From Marinobacter halodurans (lineage in GTDB: Bacteria; Pseudomonadota; Gammaproteobacteria; Pseudomonadales; Oleiphilaceae): a stretch of 64,000 nt of DNA. The DNA is taken from the NCBI RefSeq assembly GCF_004327985.1, contig NZ_SJDL01000017.1, positions 32,297 to 96,296 on the forward strand, written 5' to 3'. Below are positions 26,387 through 34,990 of the stretch, one piece after another. Each line of letters begins with the position of its first letter. Positions within the stretch are counted from its first letter, which is position 1. Made by a program: the position numbers and the translations under genes. Below the pieces are notes generated by a model that was given only the letters and a program-made list of their open reading frames with translations, was not told the DNA's origin and did not search any database.

Positions 26387-26608
26387 CTAGGGACGATGTT
26401 GCTCCTTACGGCCGATGATATAGAACACCAGCGCACCCAAGCCGACCAGGATCATAACCCAACCAACGTTTTCGGCCATGTCGGTGTTTTCGGCACCGGG
26501 TGCCATCAGGGCCACGATGCCGACGATGATGCTGAACACCGCACTTAGGAAGAGGACAATCAGACTTTTGCGGGGCTCTTCGGTGACGACTTTCTTGGGA
26601 TTATCCAT
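26387..26608 (-). CDS. Small two-helix membrane protein, unrecognised
   Basis: A 73-residue protein with two hydrophobic helices, roughly residues 19-40 (LIVLFLSAVFSIIVGIVAL) and 48-68 (VGWVMILVGLGALVFYII), a charged N-terminus and a basic tail. The family is not recognised. ATG 26608 is preceded by GGAGG at 5-6 nt, which is a good translation start. It likely sits in the inner membrane. Confidence 0.65.
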   Translation of the reverse strand: MDNPKKVVTEEPRKSLIVLFLSAVFSIIVGIVALMAPGAENTDMAENVGWVMILVGLGALVFYIIGRKEQHRP

Positions 26609-27047
26609 ACTTACCTCCACTCGCTTCCGGCGAACGCGGCGCCCGATGCAAAATCATTCGAGCACCGGGCCTTTGGCCATGGGCGACTCGCCCTTTGGCC
26701 TGCTCGCGAACGGCGGCTTCTGATAGTCATTGTTGTAGCGCAGAGTCCAGGATCAAGGGCTTTCGCTTTACAACTTCTGTAGACACTTTACGCCGTTCGC
26801 CGGGGGCTGTGGGCCAGGATGACGTAACCGAAATGTTGTTACCGGACTGCAGGCTTCAACGTGTGTAGGGATATCTGACGGAAACAGAAGCGCTTAACCG
26901 GCGATGCATGCCGGTAGCGGCCAAGCGAGGGTGGAGAAATGGACACGAATGTCGATTCACACCGGTCTCCGACATCGGTCGACACGGATTCTTGCTGGGG
27001 AAGTGAGGGGGAATGGCCGGGCCCCGAAGGAACCCGGCCGGACTGGA
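26609..27047. other. Intergenic region between the small membrane protein and the symporter gene
   Basis: About 440 bp without a supported gene. It holds a small GGGCG/CGCCC hairpin (26681-26693) and, at its right end, the GGCCGGG/CCCGGCC hairpin listed separately. No mobile element is seen. Confidence 0.5.
27015..27039 (-). terminator. Hairpin after the sodium-dependent transporter gene
   Basis: A perfect 7-bp stem GGCCGGG (27015-27021) and CCCGGCC (27033-27039) around an 11-nt loop, 8 bp beyond the transporter stop on the minus strand. There is no long U-run after the stem. Confidence 0.5.
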
Positions 27048-28454
27048 TTACACCAGGTTGTAGATAAACACGATCGCAACCGCCACCGGTGTCAGGAAGC
27101 GGATGGTGTTGTACCAGAGATTGAAGCCGGCTGCTGGCAGGTTCAGCTCGTTCTCCAGTGCCTGACGGGACATGAACCAGCCAGTGAACACGGCCACCAG
27201 CAGGCCACCCAGCGGCAGCAGGATGTTGGCCGTCAGGAAGTCCAGCAGGTCGAAGATGGTCTTGCCTTCGAACATGGCGAACATACCCAGCGGATGGATA
27301 TCCGACCACAGGTTCAGGGACAGGATGGAGGCAATGCCCAGCGCCCAGCAGGCAATACCGGCGCCCAGGGTGCTGACGATACGGTTCATGCCTTTCTGCT
27401 CTTCCAGCCACTCCACCAGGGGCTCCAGCAGGGAGATGCCCGAGGTCCAGGCGGCAAAGATCAACAGGATGAAGAACAGCGTGCCGAAGAAACTGCCCAT
27501 GGGCATCTGACCGAACGCGAACGGCAGGGTCTGGAAGATCAGGCCCGGCCCGGCTCCCGGCTCGAGGCCGTTGGCAAAGACGATCGGGAAGATGGCGAGA
27601 CCGGCCAGCAGGGCGACGACGGTGTCGATGATGGACACGGTGATGGACGTCCTGGCAATCGAAACGCCCTTGGGCAGGTAGGAACCGTAGGCCATCATGA
27701 CCGCCATGCCCAGGCTCAGGGTGAAGAAGGCGTGGCCGAGGGCAATCAGGACGCCCTTGGTGGTCAGCTTGGAAAAGTCAGGCTCGAACAGGAACGCCAC
27801 AGCATCGCTGAAATGGCCGGAGGTCATGGCGTAGCCCACTACTACCAGCAACAGCACGAACAGCGCCGGCATCAGGATACTGACCGCCTTTTCCAGGCCG
27901 GCGCTGACGCCGCGTGCGACAACCACCATGACCAGCGCCATAAAGACGGTGTGCCATAGCAGAAGGGTTCCCGGATCGCCCACCAGGCCCGAGAAGATCG
28001 CCCCAATGGCGTCCGCGTCCTTGCCCGCAAGTTGGCCGGTGGCCGCGGTGCCCACATAGGACACGGCCCAGCCGCCGATGACGGAGTAGAACGACAGGAT
28101 CAGGAAGGCCGCCAGCACGCCGACGGCGCCGACAATGGGCCAGGCCCGGGAGAGGCCATCGAGCCTGGTGATCTGGCGCAGGCTGTTGACCGGGCTGTGT
28201 TCGCCACGGCGGCCGATCATGACTTCCGCCATCATGATGGGAATGCCGATCGCCGCAATACAGACCAGGTAAACCAGAACGAAGGCACCGCCGCCGTTCT
28301 CACCGGTGATGTAGGGGAATTTCCAGATGTTTCCGAGGCCGACCGCGGACCCCGTCGCGGCCAGGATGAAGGCCAGACGTGACGACCAGTGGCCGCGATT
28401 CTTTGTGCTTGCTCCCATGACGCCCTCTGCGCTGCCGGAAGGAGTGGTAGACAT
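27048..28454 (-). CDS. Sodium-dependent transporter, neurotransmitter:sodium symporter family
   Basis: A 468-residue inner-membrane transporter with about 11-12 helices. The N-terminal signature is RLAFILAATGSAVGLGNIWKFPY, seen here as ATGSAVGLGNIWKFPY with residues for sodium and substrate binding, then GGGAFVLVYL. Bacterial relatives such as LeuT, TnaT and MhsT carry amino acids. Three ATG codons are close together; the third, 28454, has GGAG at 9-nt spacing. The leucine dehydrogenase gene lies upstream on the same strand, 222 bp away, so an amino acid such as leucine is a reasonable but unproven cargo. Confidence 0.93.
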   Translation of the reverse strand: MSTTPSGSAEGVMGASTKNRGHWSSRLAFILAATGSAVGLGNIWKFPYITGENGGGAFVLVYLVCIAAIGIPIMMAEVMIGRRGEHSPVNSLRQITRLDGLSRAWPIVGAVGVLAAFLILSFYSVIGGWAVSYVGTAATGQLAGKDADAIGAIFSGLVGDPGTLLLWHTVFMALVMVVVARGVSAGLEKAVSILMPALFVLLLVVVGYAMTSGHFSDAVAFLFEPDFSKLTTKGVLIALGHAFFTLSLGMAVMMAYGSYLPKGVSIARTSITVSIIDTVVALLAGLAIFPIVFANGLEPGAGPGLIFQTLPFAFGQMPMGSFFGTLFFILLIFAAWTSGISLLEPLVEWLEEQKGMNRIVSTLGAGIACWALGIASILSLNLWSDIHPLGMFAMFEGKTIFDLLDFLTANILLPLGGLLVAVFTGWFMSRQALENELNLPAAGFNLWYNTIRFLTPVAVAIVFIYNLV

Positions 28455-28676
28455 AAGCATAGTCTCCTGCGAATGCATTGTTGTTGTTGGTCATCCCCGA
28501 AAGCTGCGGGCAAACGGTGGGCTAACCGCCCGGTGGCACCACAGCTTCCTGTTCTGTGCGATCCTGCTGCGAGGGAAGCACCTTAAAGGGCCTCCGGGTC
28601 CAGTGTCTGTCAGGGATTCCCAGGGGACCGAGGCCAGGGTCTGGCCCCGGCCTCATCAACGGCTAACTCAATGATT

Positions 28677-29777
<1,101 letters not shown>

Positions 29778-30638
29778 GGCGTTTCACCTTACTTCCGGGG
29801 CCGCCTGTACCCTTGTGGGGCGGACAGGAGGCTGGTGGTTTTTCGGGCGACAGTGGGATTGCCATCTGCCGCCTGCTTTTAAGTTTAGTCTGCTTGAGCC
29901 CCTTGGGGTTCAGACGGCTTTGCCAGCGATCTGGTGCTGCCGCTGGCTTGTCGGGTTACGCATAGCGAATCACCGTTGGCTGGGTGTGCGCAGGCACGAC
30001 CGGTTATTGCTGGACGCGACGACACGAAAACCGGGGCGTCATCACCTGTAGGGCGCGATGGCGGCGTGGGGACTCGGTGTGATTCGTGGTGATGCGTCTT
30101 GCGACGAAGCGTCTGTCAGGGGCGATCGACGAGCGATCAGGGGCATACGGGATAGGGTGGACAGCGCCTTGAACAGGCACGATCCCATCAGGGGTGCGGT
30201 CGATTGATTCATTGTTGAAATCCTTTCCACGTTGCCGGATCTCGGCTGCCGTGGTCGTGTTGTTCTTGTAAGCCCGCTTGTGGCCGGGTGATCGATTTCA
30301 GTGTCCTGCTGGTTACCCTCGTGAGGTGCAGGACAGCGAATAACCTAGAGGGTTCGGCAGTCGGCGTCAATGCCCAGAAACTGACCAGTCTGTAACGCAT
30401 CGTCACCGCACCGGGGTGCCCGTGTGGATAGTCCCAGGAAATACAGGTGGTTATAAAAATGAACAACTCGTCGAAACAATTCCGGCGGCCCACCACTTTG
30501 GACCAGAGGCGCATGAGAAAAGCGTGTGCCGGGAGAAACCGGCAAGAGGTCGGGGAATAGTTGCCGATGTGAATATTAATCCAGGGTATCGACGTATACA
30601 CTGCCTTGTTTTCATTGAGGTTATCCGAGCCGGGTGCT
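29778..30638. other. Long intergenic region between leucine dehydrogenase and TSUP exporter
   Basis: About 860 bp between divergent genes. It contains one weak small ORF listed separately (30042-30212, minus) and no other convincing gene, RNA, repeat or mobile-element remains. Codon pattern in the longer reading frames is poor. Confidence 0.5.
30042..30212 (-). CDS. Possible 56-residue small protein, unrecognised
   Basis: A short ORF with AAGGA 9 nt before ATG 30212. The product begins MNQSTAPLMGSCLFKALSTL and is Ser/Pro/Arg-rich afterwards. No family is recognised and no overlap with a neighbour supports it. It may be a chance ORF; only the ribosome-binding site and its position inside a long gap speak for it. 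Confidence 0.25.
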   Translation of the reverse strand: MNQSTAPLMGSCLFKALSTLSRMPLIARRSPLTDASSQDASPRITPSPHAAIAPYR

Positions 30639-31412
30639 ATGTCTGATCTATCCGCAGTCCAGTATGTCCTGATTGGCCTGATCTTCGTCTGGAGTGGCTT
30701 TGTCCGCTCGGGGTTGGGGTTCGGCGGTGCCGTGCTGTCGCTGCCGTTCCTGCTGTTGGTCCACGACAACCCGTTGGCTTTCCTGCCGATCATTGCCATC
30801 CAGTTGCTGGTGTTTTCCGGCCTGACCATCGTCATGAACAACCGCAAGAGCCAGGCGGCCAGGCAGCCGCAGGGTGGGACTGTGGACTGGCGTTACCTGG
30901 GCCGTATCCTGGCCATCATGATCGTTCCCAAGCTGATCGGCGTTTTTGGTCTGGTGACCCTGCCACCGACGATCATGAGCACGATCATTTTTGGCATCGT
31001 GACCGTCTATTCCATTTCCTACCTGTTGGATCGCCCCTTTCGCAGCAGGAACAGGGTGGTGGACGTGGTCTTCCTGATGCTGGGCGGCTATGTCAGCGGC
31101 ACCTCGCTGATCGGCGCCCCACTGGTGATCGCCGTGGTCGCCCAGCACCTGCCCAAGGAAAAGCTGCGGGACACGCTGTTCGCCCTATGGTTCATCCTGG
31201 TCACGATCAAGATGGCGGCCTTTATCGCTGTCGGTGTCGACCTTGAGTTGAAGCAACAGCTTTGGCTGCTGCCCTGTGCGGCGGTGGGGCATGTGATTGG
31301 CCTACGGTTCCATGACTACATGCTCAAGGCGGAGACGCCGGTCTTCTTCCGGGTACTGGGGGCTGTCCTGCTGGTGGTCAGCTGTATCGGGCTGTGGAAG
31401 GGGCTGGCCTGA
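30639..31412 (+). CDS. TSUP-family (TauE/SafE) sulfite or organosulfur exporter
   Basis: A 257-residue integral membrane protein with about eight helices and the TauE/SafE pattern of two repeated halves; the first half contains GFVRSGLGFGGAVLSLP, the family signature. Members export sulfite, sulfoacetate or related anions. ATG 30639 fits the family N-terminus; a TTG 33 nt upstream is less likely. A persulfide dioxygenase gene lies 1.2 kb downstream on the same strand, and in the BigR operon of other bacteria such enzymes occur together with TSUP proteins, which supports a role in sulfide detoxification. The 3' end overlaps the convergent solute-binding protein gene by 111 bp. Confidence 0.88.
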   Translation: MSDLSAVQYVLIGLIFVWSGFVRSGLGFGGAVLSLPFLLLVHDNPLAFLPIIAIQLLVFSGLTIVMNNRKSQAARQPQGGTVDWRYLGRILAIMIVPKLIGVFGLVTLPPTIMSTIIFGIVTVYSISYLLDRPFRSRNRVVDVVFLMLGGYVSGTSLIGAPLVIAVVAQHLPKEKLRDTLFALWFILVTIKMAAFIAVGVDLELKQQLWLLPCAAVGHVIGLRFHDYMLKAETPVFFRVLGAVLLVVSCIGLWKGLA

Positions 31413-32198
31413 AGCGTCAGTGGTCCCCGGCGTGATCGTGCCGCTGTCCGGCCCGTCGAGCAGGTTGATATAGGGCGCGTAGATGGCCTGGCTGTCGACC
31501 TTCCTGGCCGCGTTATTGAGACGTTCAATCAGTGCGGTCTCTGCTCGCCTGACGGCAAACCCGGCATCGATCTGTTTGACCAGCCGGTAGTAGACCGGCT
31601 TCGTGGTTTGTTTCCGGATCTGGCTGACCACGGACATGCGTTCAAAGATCACTGCATTGACCCGCCCGGCCAGCATCATGTTGACCACCCTGGGTAGCGA
31701 CCCCTCCACGAAACAGTCCCGGTCGAGTCCCGTCAGTTCGGAGATAAACGCCGAATTGCCGAAGGGCGTGCCGATCAGTATTCGACGGGCCGCTTCTGGT
31801 TCAAGGTCGTCCGGGTCCGGGCTGAACACGTCCATCCTGGTGGGAACCCGGTAGTCCAGCTCGATGGCATAGTCATAGAAGCGTTCCGTCTCCAGACCGA
31901 ACGGGGTGTGGCCGATCAGGTCGACGTCACCGGCCATCAAGGCCAGTTTGGCCCGGCTGTAGGGCATGATCGACACGTGCAGGCGCATGTTCGCCTGTTT
32001 TGCGAGCGCCCGAAGCCATTCGACGCTCTGCCCGGAGCCGTCTTCCCGGATCAGCGGGGGGAGGGGTTCCAGACCGACACGAAGGGTTTCCTGCGCCTGT
32101 GTGAAGATCGGCGCGGCCAGGATGCAGGCAGCAATGAGGTTTATTAACCTTTTGATGCGATGGTGTTTTTCAAGAGATTTGGTCATGCTGAAAAGCAT
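31302..32198 (-). CDS. Periplasmic solute-binding protein-like (orphan)
   Basis: A protein of about 298 residues with a signal peptide (cut after TQA-QE) and an SBP_bac_3-like domain: LEPLPPLIREDGSG, ALMAGDVDLIGHTP, and a second lobe ending near YAPYINLLDG. The last 40 residues are hydrophilic, lie within the 111-bp overlap with the convergent exporter gene, and may not be constrained. Several ATGs (32222, 32198, 32186) could serve as start, none with a good ribosome-binding site. No permease is nearby. Ligand unknown. Confidence 0.72.
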   Translation of the reverse strand: MLFSMTKSLEKHHRIKRLINLIAACILAAPIFTQAQETLRVGLEPLPPLIREDGSGQSVEWLRALAKQANMRLHVSIMPYSRAKLALMAGDVDLIGHTPFGLETERFYDYAIELDYRVPTRMDVFSPDPDDLEPEAARRILIGTPFGNSAFISELTGLDRDCFVEGSLPRVVNMMLAGRVNAVIFERMSVVSQIRKQTTKPVYYRLVKQIDAGFAVRRAETALIERLNNAARKVDSQAIYAPYINLLDGPDSGTITPGTTDASGQPLPQPDTADHQQDSPQYPEEDRRLRLEHVVMEP

Positions 32199-32593
32199 AG
32201 CAGGCGCCCTTGGTGCCGCCATTTCTCCACCCTGCATGCGGATACGATTGGCCCGACCGACACGGTAGCTTCCGGGGGGCATGAGCGGTATCGGACTGCC
32301 ATGTCCTGTTGTCTCCCGGGCCAGGCGGGAATTTTGGTGACCTGCTTGCTCTCTCATCATCTGTCTGGGTGTTTTTTGACCCAGAACATATTCCCACGGC
32401 GCCGAAGGTATAGGGTCCAATCGTAGGTTCTTTTTTTAAAACCACCTAACTCAGTGGATTGCACGTATTCAGCCAGGTTCTCAAGAGGTGGTATCCAGTG
32501 ACACATTGGGAAATTCAATTTTACGATTTATTCATAATTGATCTAAGCTTATAACAAAATGCAACCCTGGCTGCGGCCAGAAGGTGGATCGCC
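32199..32593. other. Intergenic region before the persulfide dioxygenase gene
   Basis: About 395 bp between divergent genes. The last 120 bp are very AT-rich compared with the surroundings, typical of a regulated promoter, but neither a -35/-10 pair nor a clear ArsR/BigR-type operator could be fixed by eye. GAAGGTGG precedes the downstream ATG. Confidence 0.45.
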
Positions 32594-33466
32594 ATGACGA
32601 CACAGATACCTCAAGTGAAAATGTTCTTTGACGAGCCGACCAACACGTTCAGCTACGTCGTGCGCGACCCGGCAAGCCGGGCTTGCGCCATCGTCGATTC
32701 GGTCCTGGATTTCGACTACGCGGCGGGCCGCACGAATGTGCGCTCAGCAGATGCGATTATCGACTACGTTCGGAGTAATGACCTGTCCGTCGAGTGGATC
32801 CTCGAGACCCACGTCCATGCCGACCATCTGTCGGCATCGCCCTACCTGCATGAAAATCTGGGCGGCCGGACCGGAATCGGTGCCCACATCATCGAAGTCC
32901 AGGAAATATTCGGTAAGGCGTTCAATGCCGGTACCGGGTTTGCCCGCGACGGCAGTCAGTTCGATCGCCTTTTCCAGGAAGGCGACACGTTTCGGATCGG
33001 CAGCCTGGAAGGGCGCGTCCTGCATACGCCCGGCCACACACCGGCCTGCTTGACGTATGTCATCGGTGACGCGGCCTTTGTTGGCGATACCCTGTTCATG
33101 CCGGACTATGGCACCGCACGCTGCGATTTCCCGGGGGGCGATGCCCGCACGCTGTACCATTCCATCCAGAAGGTGTTGTCGCTGCCTCCGGAGACCCGCC
33201 TCTTCCTGTGCCACGACTACAAGGCACCGGGGCGTGAGGCGTATGTGTGCGAGACGACGGTGGCCGAACAGAAAGCCCACAACGTCCATGTCCATGATGG
33301 CATTTCCGAGGACGACTTCGTGCGCATGCGCCGGGAGCGCGACGCCACCCTGGGCATGCCGCGACTGATCCTGCCGTCCGTGCAGGTGAACATGCGGGCG
33401 GGCCACATGCCTCCGGCCGAGGACAACGGGCAGGTTTACCTGAAGGTCCCGCTCAACCTGTTCTGA
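32594..33466 (+). CDS. Blh-type MBL-fold persulfide dioxygenase
   Basis: A 290-residue metallo-beta-lactamase-fold protein of the Blh/ETHE1-like group. Metal motif HVHADH (about residues 73-78), then the second ligand in HTPGHT, and GDTLFMPDYGTARCDFPGG, which distinguishes Blh proteins from glyoxalase II; a third ligand is in LFLCHDY. These enzymes oxidise glutathione persulfide to sulfite. The sulfite could leave through the TSUP protein upstream. The family's repressor BigR is not in the window. Confidence 0.88.
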   Translation: MTTQIPQVKMFFDEPTNTFSYVVRDPASRACAIVDSVLDFDYAAGRTNVRSADAIIDYVRSNDLSVEWILETHVHADHLSASPYLHENLGGRTGIGAHIIEVQEIFGKAFNAGTGFARDGSQFDRLFQEGDTFRIGSLEGRVLHTPGHTPACLTYVIGDAAFVGDTLFMPDYGTARCDFPGGDARTLYHSIQKVLSLPPETRLFLCHDYKAPGREAYVCETTVAEQKAHNVHVHDGISEDDFVRMRRERDATLGMPRLILPSVQVNMRAGHMPPAEDNGQVYLKVPLNLF

Positions 33467-33556
33467 GAAGCCTGGGGTGTATTGACCCATGAGACGGCAG
33501 TGGTTGCGGAGCCGAAGGACATGCCATTAGCCGCGGGCTTCTGAAGCGTCGGACAA

Positions 33557-33725
33557 GTAGGTTAGGCTGACGCAGGAAGCCCAACAGAGGCCATCCCGTA
33601 GCAGAAAGGGTGACCCGACAAAGAACAGGCTCGGAAAGGGGCCAATGCGCGCGGTGAATGGAAACCCAAGAGGGCATGAGTGGGTTACCGGAAGAGAGTT
33701 GTTGGGCTTCCTGCGTCAGCCCAAC
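33557..33725. repeat. REPIN-like element, copy 2
   Basis: Left arm 33557-33586 differs from that of the copy at 18398 at one base; right arm 33700-33725 matches its inverted partner over 26 nt. The roughly 113-bp middle is unrelated to that of copy 1. A further 14-nt sequence, CGTCGCTCGCAACG, follows both copies (18556-18569 and 33736-33749). The rest of the gap 33467-33827 holds no gene. Confidence 0.72.
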
Positions 33726-33827
33726 GAATGCCGGCCGTCGCTCGCAACGCTTTTGCAACACCCTCTTTAGCTTCTGAGGCGCCGAAGGTGCCCCGGAAAC
33801 ACATGCCAGGAGCAACACGATACCCAC

Positions 33828-33863
33828 AAAAAAGCGGGTGCCCATCATCGATGGCACACCCGC
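33828..33863 (-). terminator. Rho-independent terminator of the GldA/GldFG/DUF4340 operon
   Basis: On the minus strand GCGGGTG (33863-33857) pairs with CACCCGC (33840-33834), with additional inner GCC/GGC pairing, and six Us follow (33833-33828). It lies 27 bp after the DUF4340 gene stop. Confidence 0.9.
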
Positions 33864-33889
33864 TTCGGGTTTAGGGCGATAGGGCCGGC

Positions 33890-34987
33890 TTACTCCGCCG
33901 GCTCGTCGTCCGCCTTGTCGTTGGCCGGCTTGTTGCTGGCCGTGTCGGCTGCCTGCTTGTCATCAGCCGCTGCCACCAGCAGCTTGTCGGGCGAGGCCGC
34001 TTTCTCCAGCGTTTGGCCCAGCGTCGCATTGATCCGGAACGTCCGGTCCTGGTCGGATACGGACAGGAACCAGGGTTCGGCTTTGGGCTGCTGGCCGGCT
34101 TTGGCCTTGGTCTTGTCCGCCGCCGTGTTATCCGTTTCCGCCTTGGCAAACGTATAGGTCACCGACTTGCCGTCCTGCTTGTCGAGCTTGATCGTCAGGT
34201 TAGGCTGGGTCAGTGCCTGCTTGGCCGCATCGGCATCGGCCAGTGACTGGATGCGCAGGCCGGACATCTGGCCCGCCAGGGTGGCCGCCGCCTTGGTATC
34301 CAAGGTCTTGCCGCTGGGCAGGCCGTCCACATGCCATGGGGCCGGTGCCCTGGTCTTGTCCGCCTTGTCGCCATCATCCTTGCCTGCCGGCTTGTCAGTG
34401 GTCTGCGTCAGCTTCAGGTCGCCGACCTCGATGGCGGCGATCTTGTCGATGGGCGTGGTCAGGATTTCCTTGTCCAGCCAGCTGTCGCTGTCGACCGGTG
34501 CCTGGTAGGCGGCCAATTTGACCCGGTAGATGTTGCTGTCGCCTTTCAGGCGGGCGTAGGACTGGTCGGCGCCCGGTGAGCTGCCGAGGTAGACCGTGGC
34601 CACATCCTTACCATCGCGGCGCAGCACCAGGCGGCGCTTGAAGTCGTCCTTCGCCACCTTGAAGCGGCTTTGGGCGTCAGCCGACGTGGCCACTGGAATA
34701 CCCTGCCTGGCGGCAACCAGCGCGTCCACCAGTTGGTTGGCCTGGTCACTGTTGGCCGGGAAACCATCCAGTGAGGGCAGTTGCCACTGGTCGTCCTGGC
34801 GCTTGAGCGTCAGGGACGATTGGGGCCCGTCGGCGATGACGATTTCGTCCAGGTTATCCAGCGACGCGCTCAGCAGGGGCTGATCGGGTGCCACATCGCT
34901 GATGTCCTTGTGCGACATATTCAGGCCGAAGGCCAGCAATACCTGGACCCCCAGCAGCACGGCGAGTATTCGAACCGTTTTTGCCAT
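33890..34987 (-). CDS. DUF4340 domain-containing protein
   Basis: A 365-residue protein with an N-terminal membrane anchor (ILAVLLGVQVLLAFGL) and a periplasmic DUF4340 region; the C-terminus is a low-complexity stretch rich in Asp, Lys and Ala. DUF4340 proteins regularly follow a GldG-like gene and are thought to be part of the same ABC complex. It begins 3 bp after the stop of the permease fusion gene, with GGAGG as ribosome-binding site. The operon is closed by the terminator downstream. Confidence 0.85.
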   Translation of the reverse strand: MAKTVRILAVLLGVQVLLAFGLNMSHKDISDVAPDQPLLSASLDNLDEIVIADGPQSSLTLKRQDDQWQLPSLDGFPANSDQANQLVDALVAARQGIPVATSADAQSRFKVAKDDFKRRLVLRRDGKDVATVYLGSSPGADQSYARLKGDSNIYRVKLAAYQAPVDSDSWLDKEILTTPIDKIAAIEVGDLKLTQTTDKPAGKDDGDKADKTRAPAPWHVDGLPSGKTLDTKAAATLAGQMSGLRIQSLADADAAKQALTQPNLTIKLDKQDGKSVTYTFAKAETDNTAADKTKAKAGQQPKAEPWFLSVSDQDRTFRINATLGQTLEKAASPDKLLVAAADDKQAADTASNKPANDKADDEPAE

Positions 34988-34990
34988 CCG

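Noticed and set aside
32500..32593. A BigR-type operator before the persulfide dioxygenase gene
   Set aside because: The stretch is AT-rich, but no convincing palindrome or spaced promoter boxes could be found by eye.
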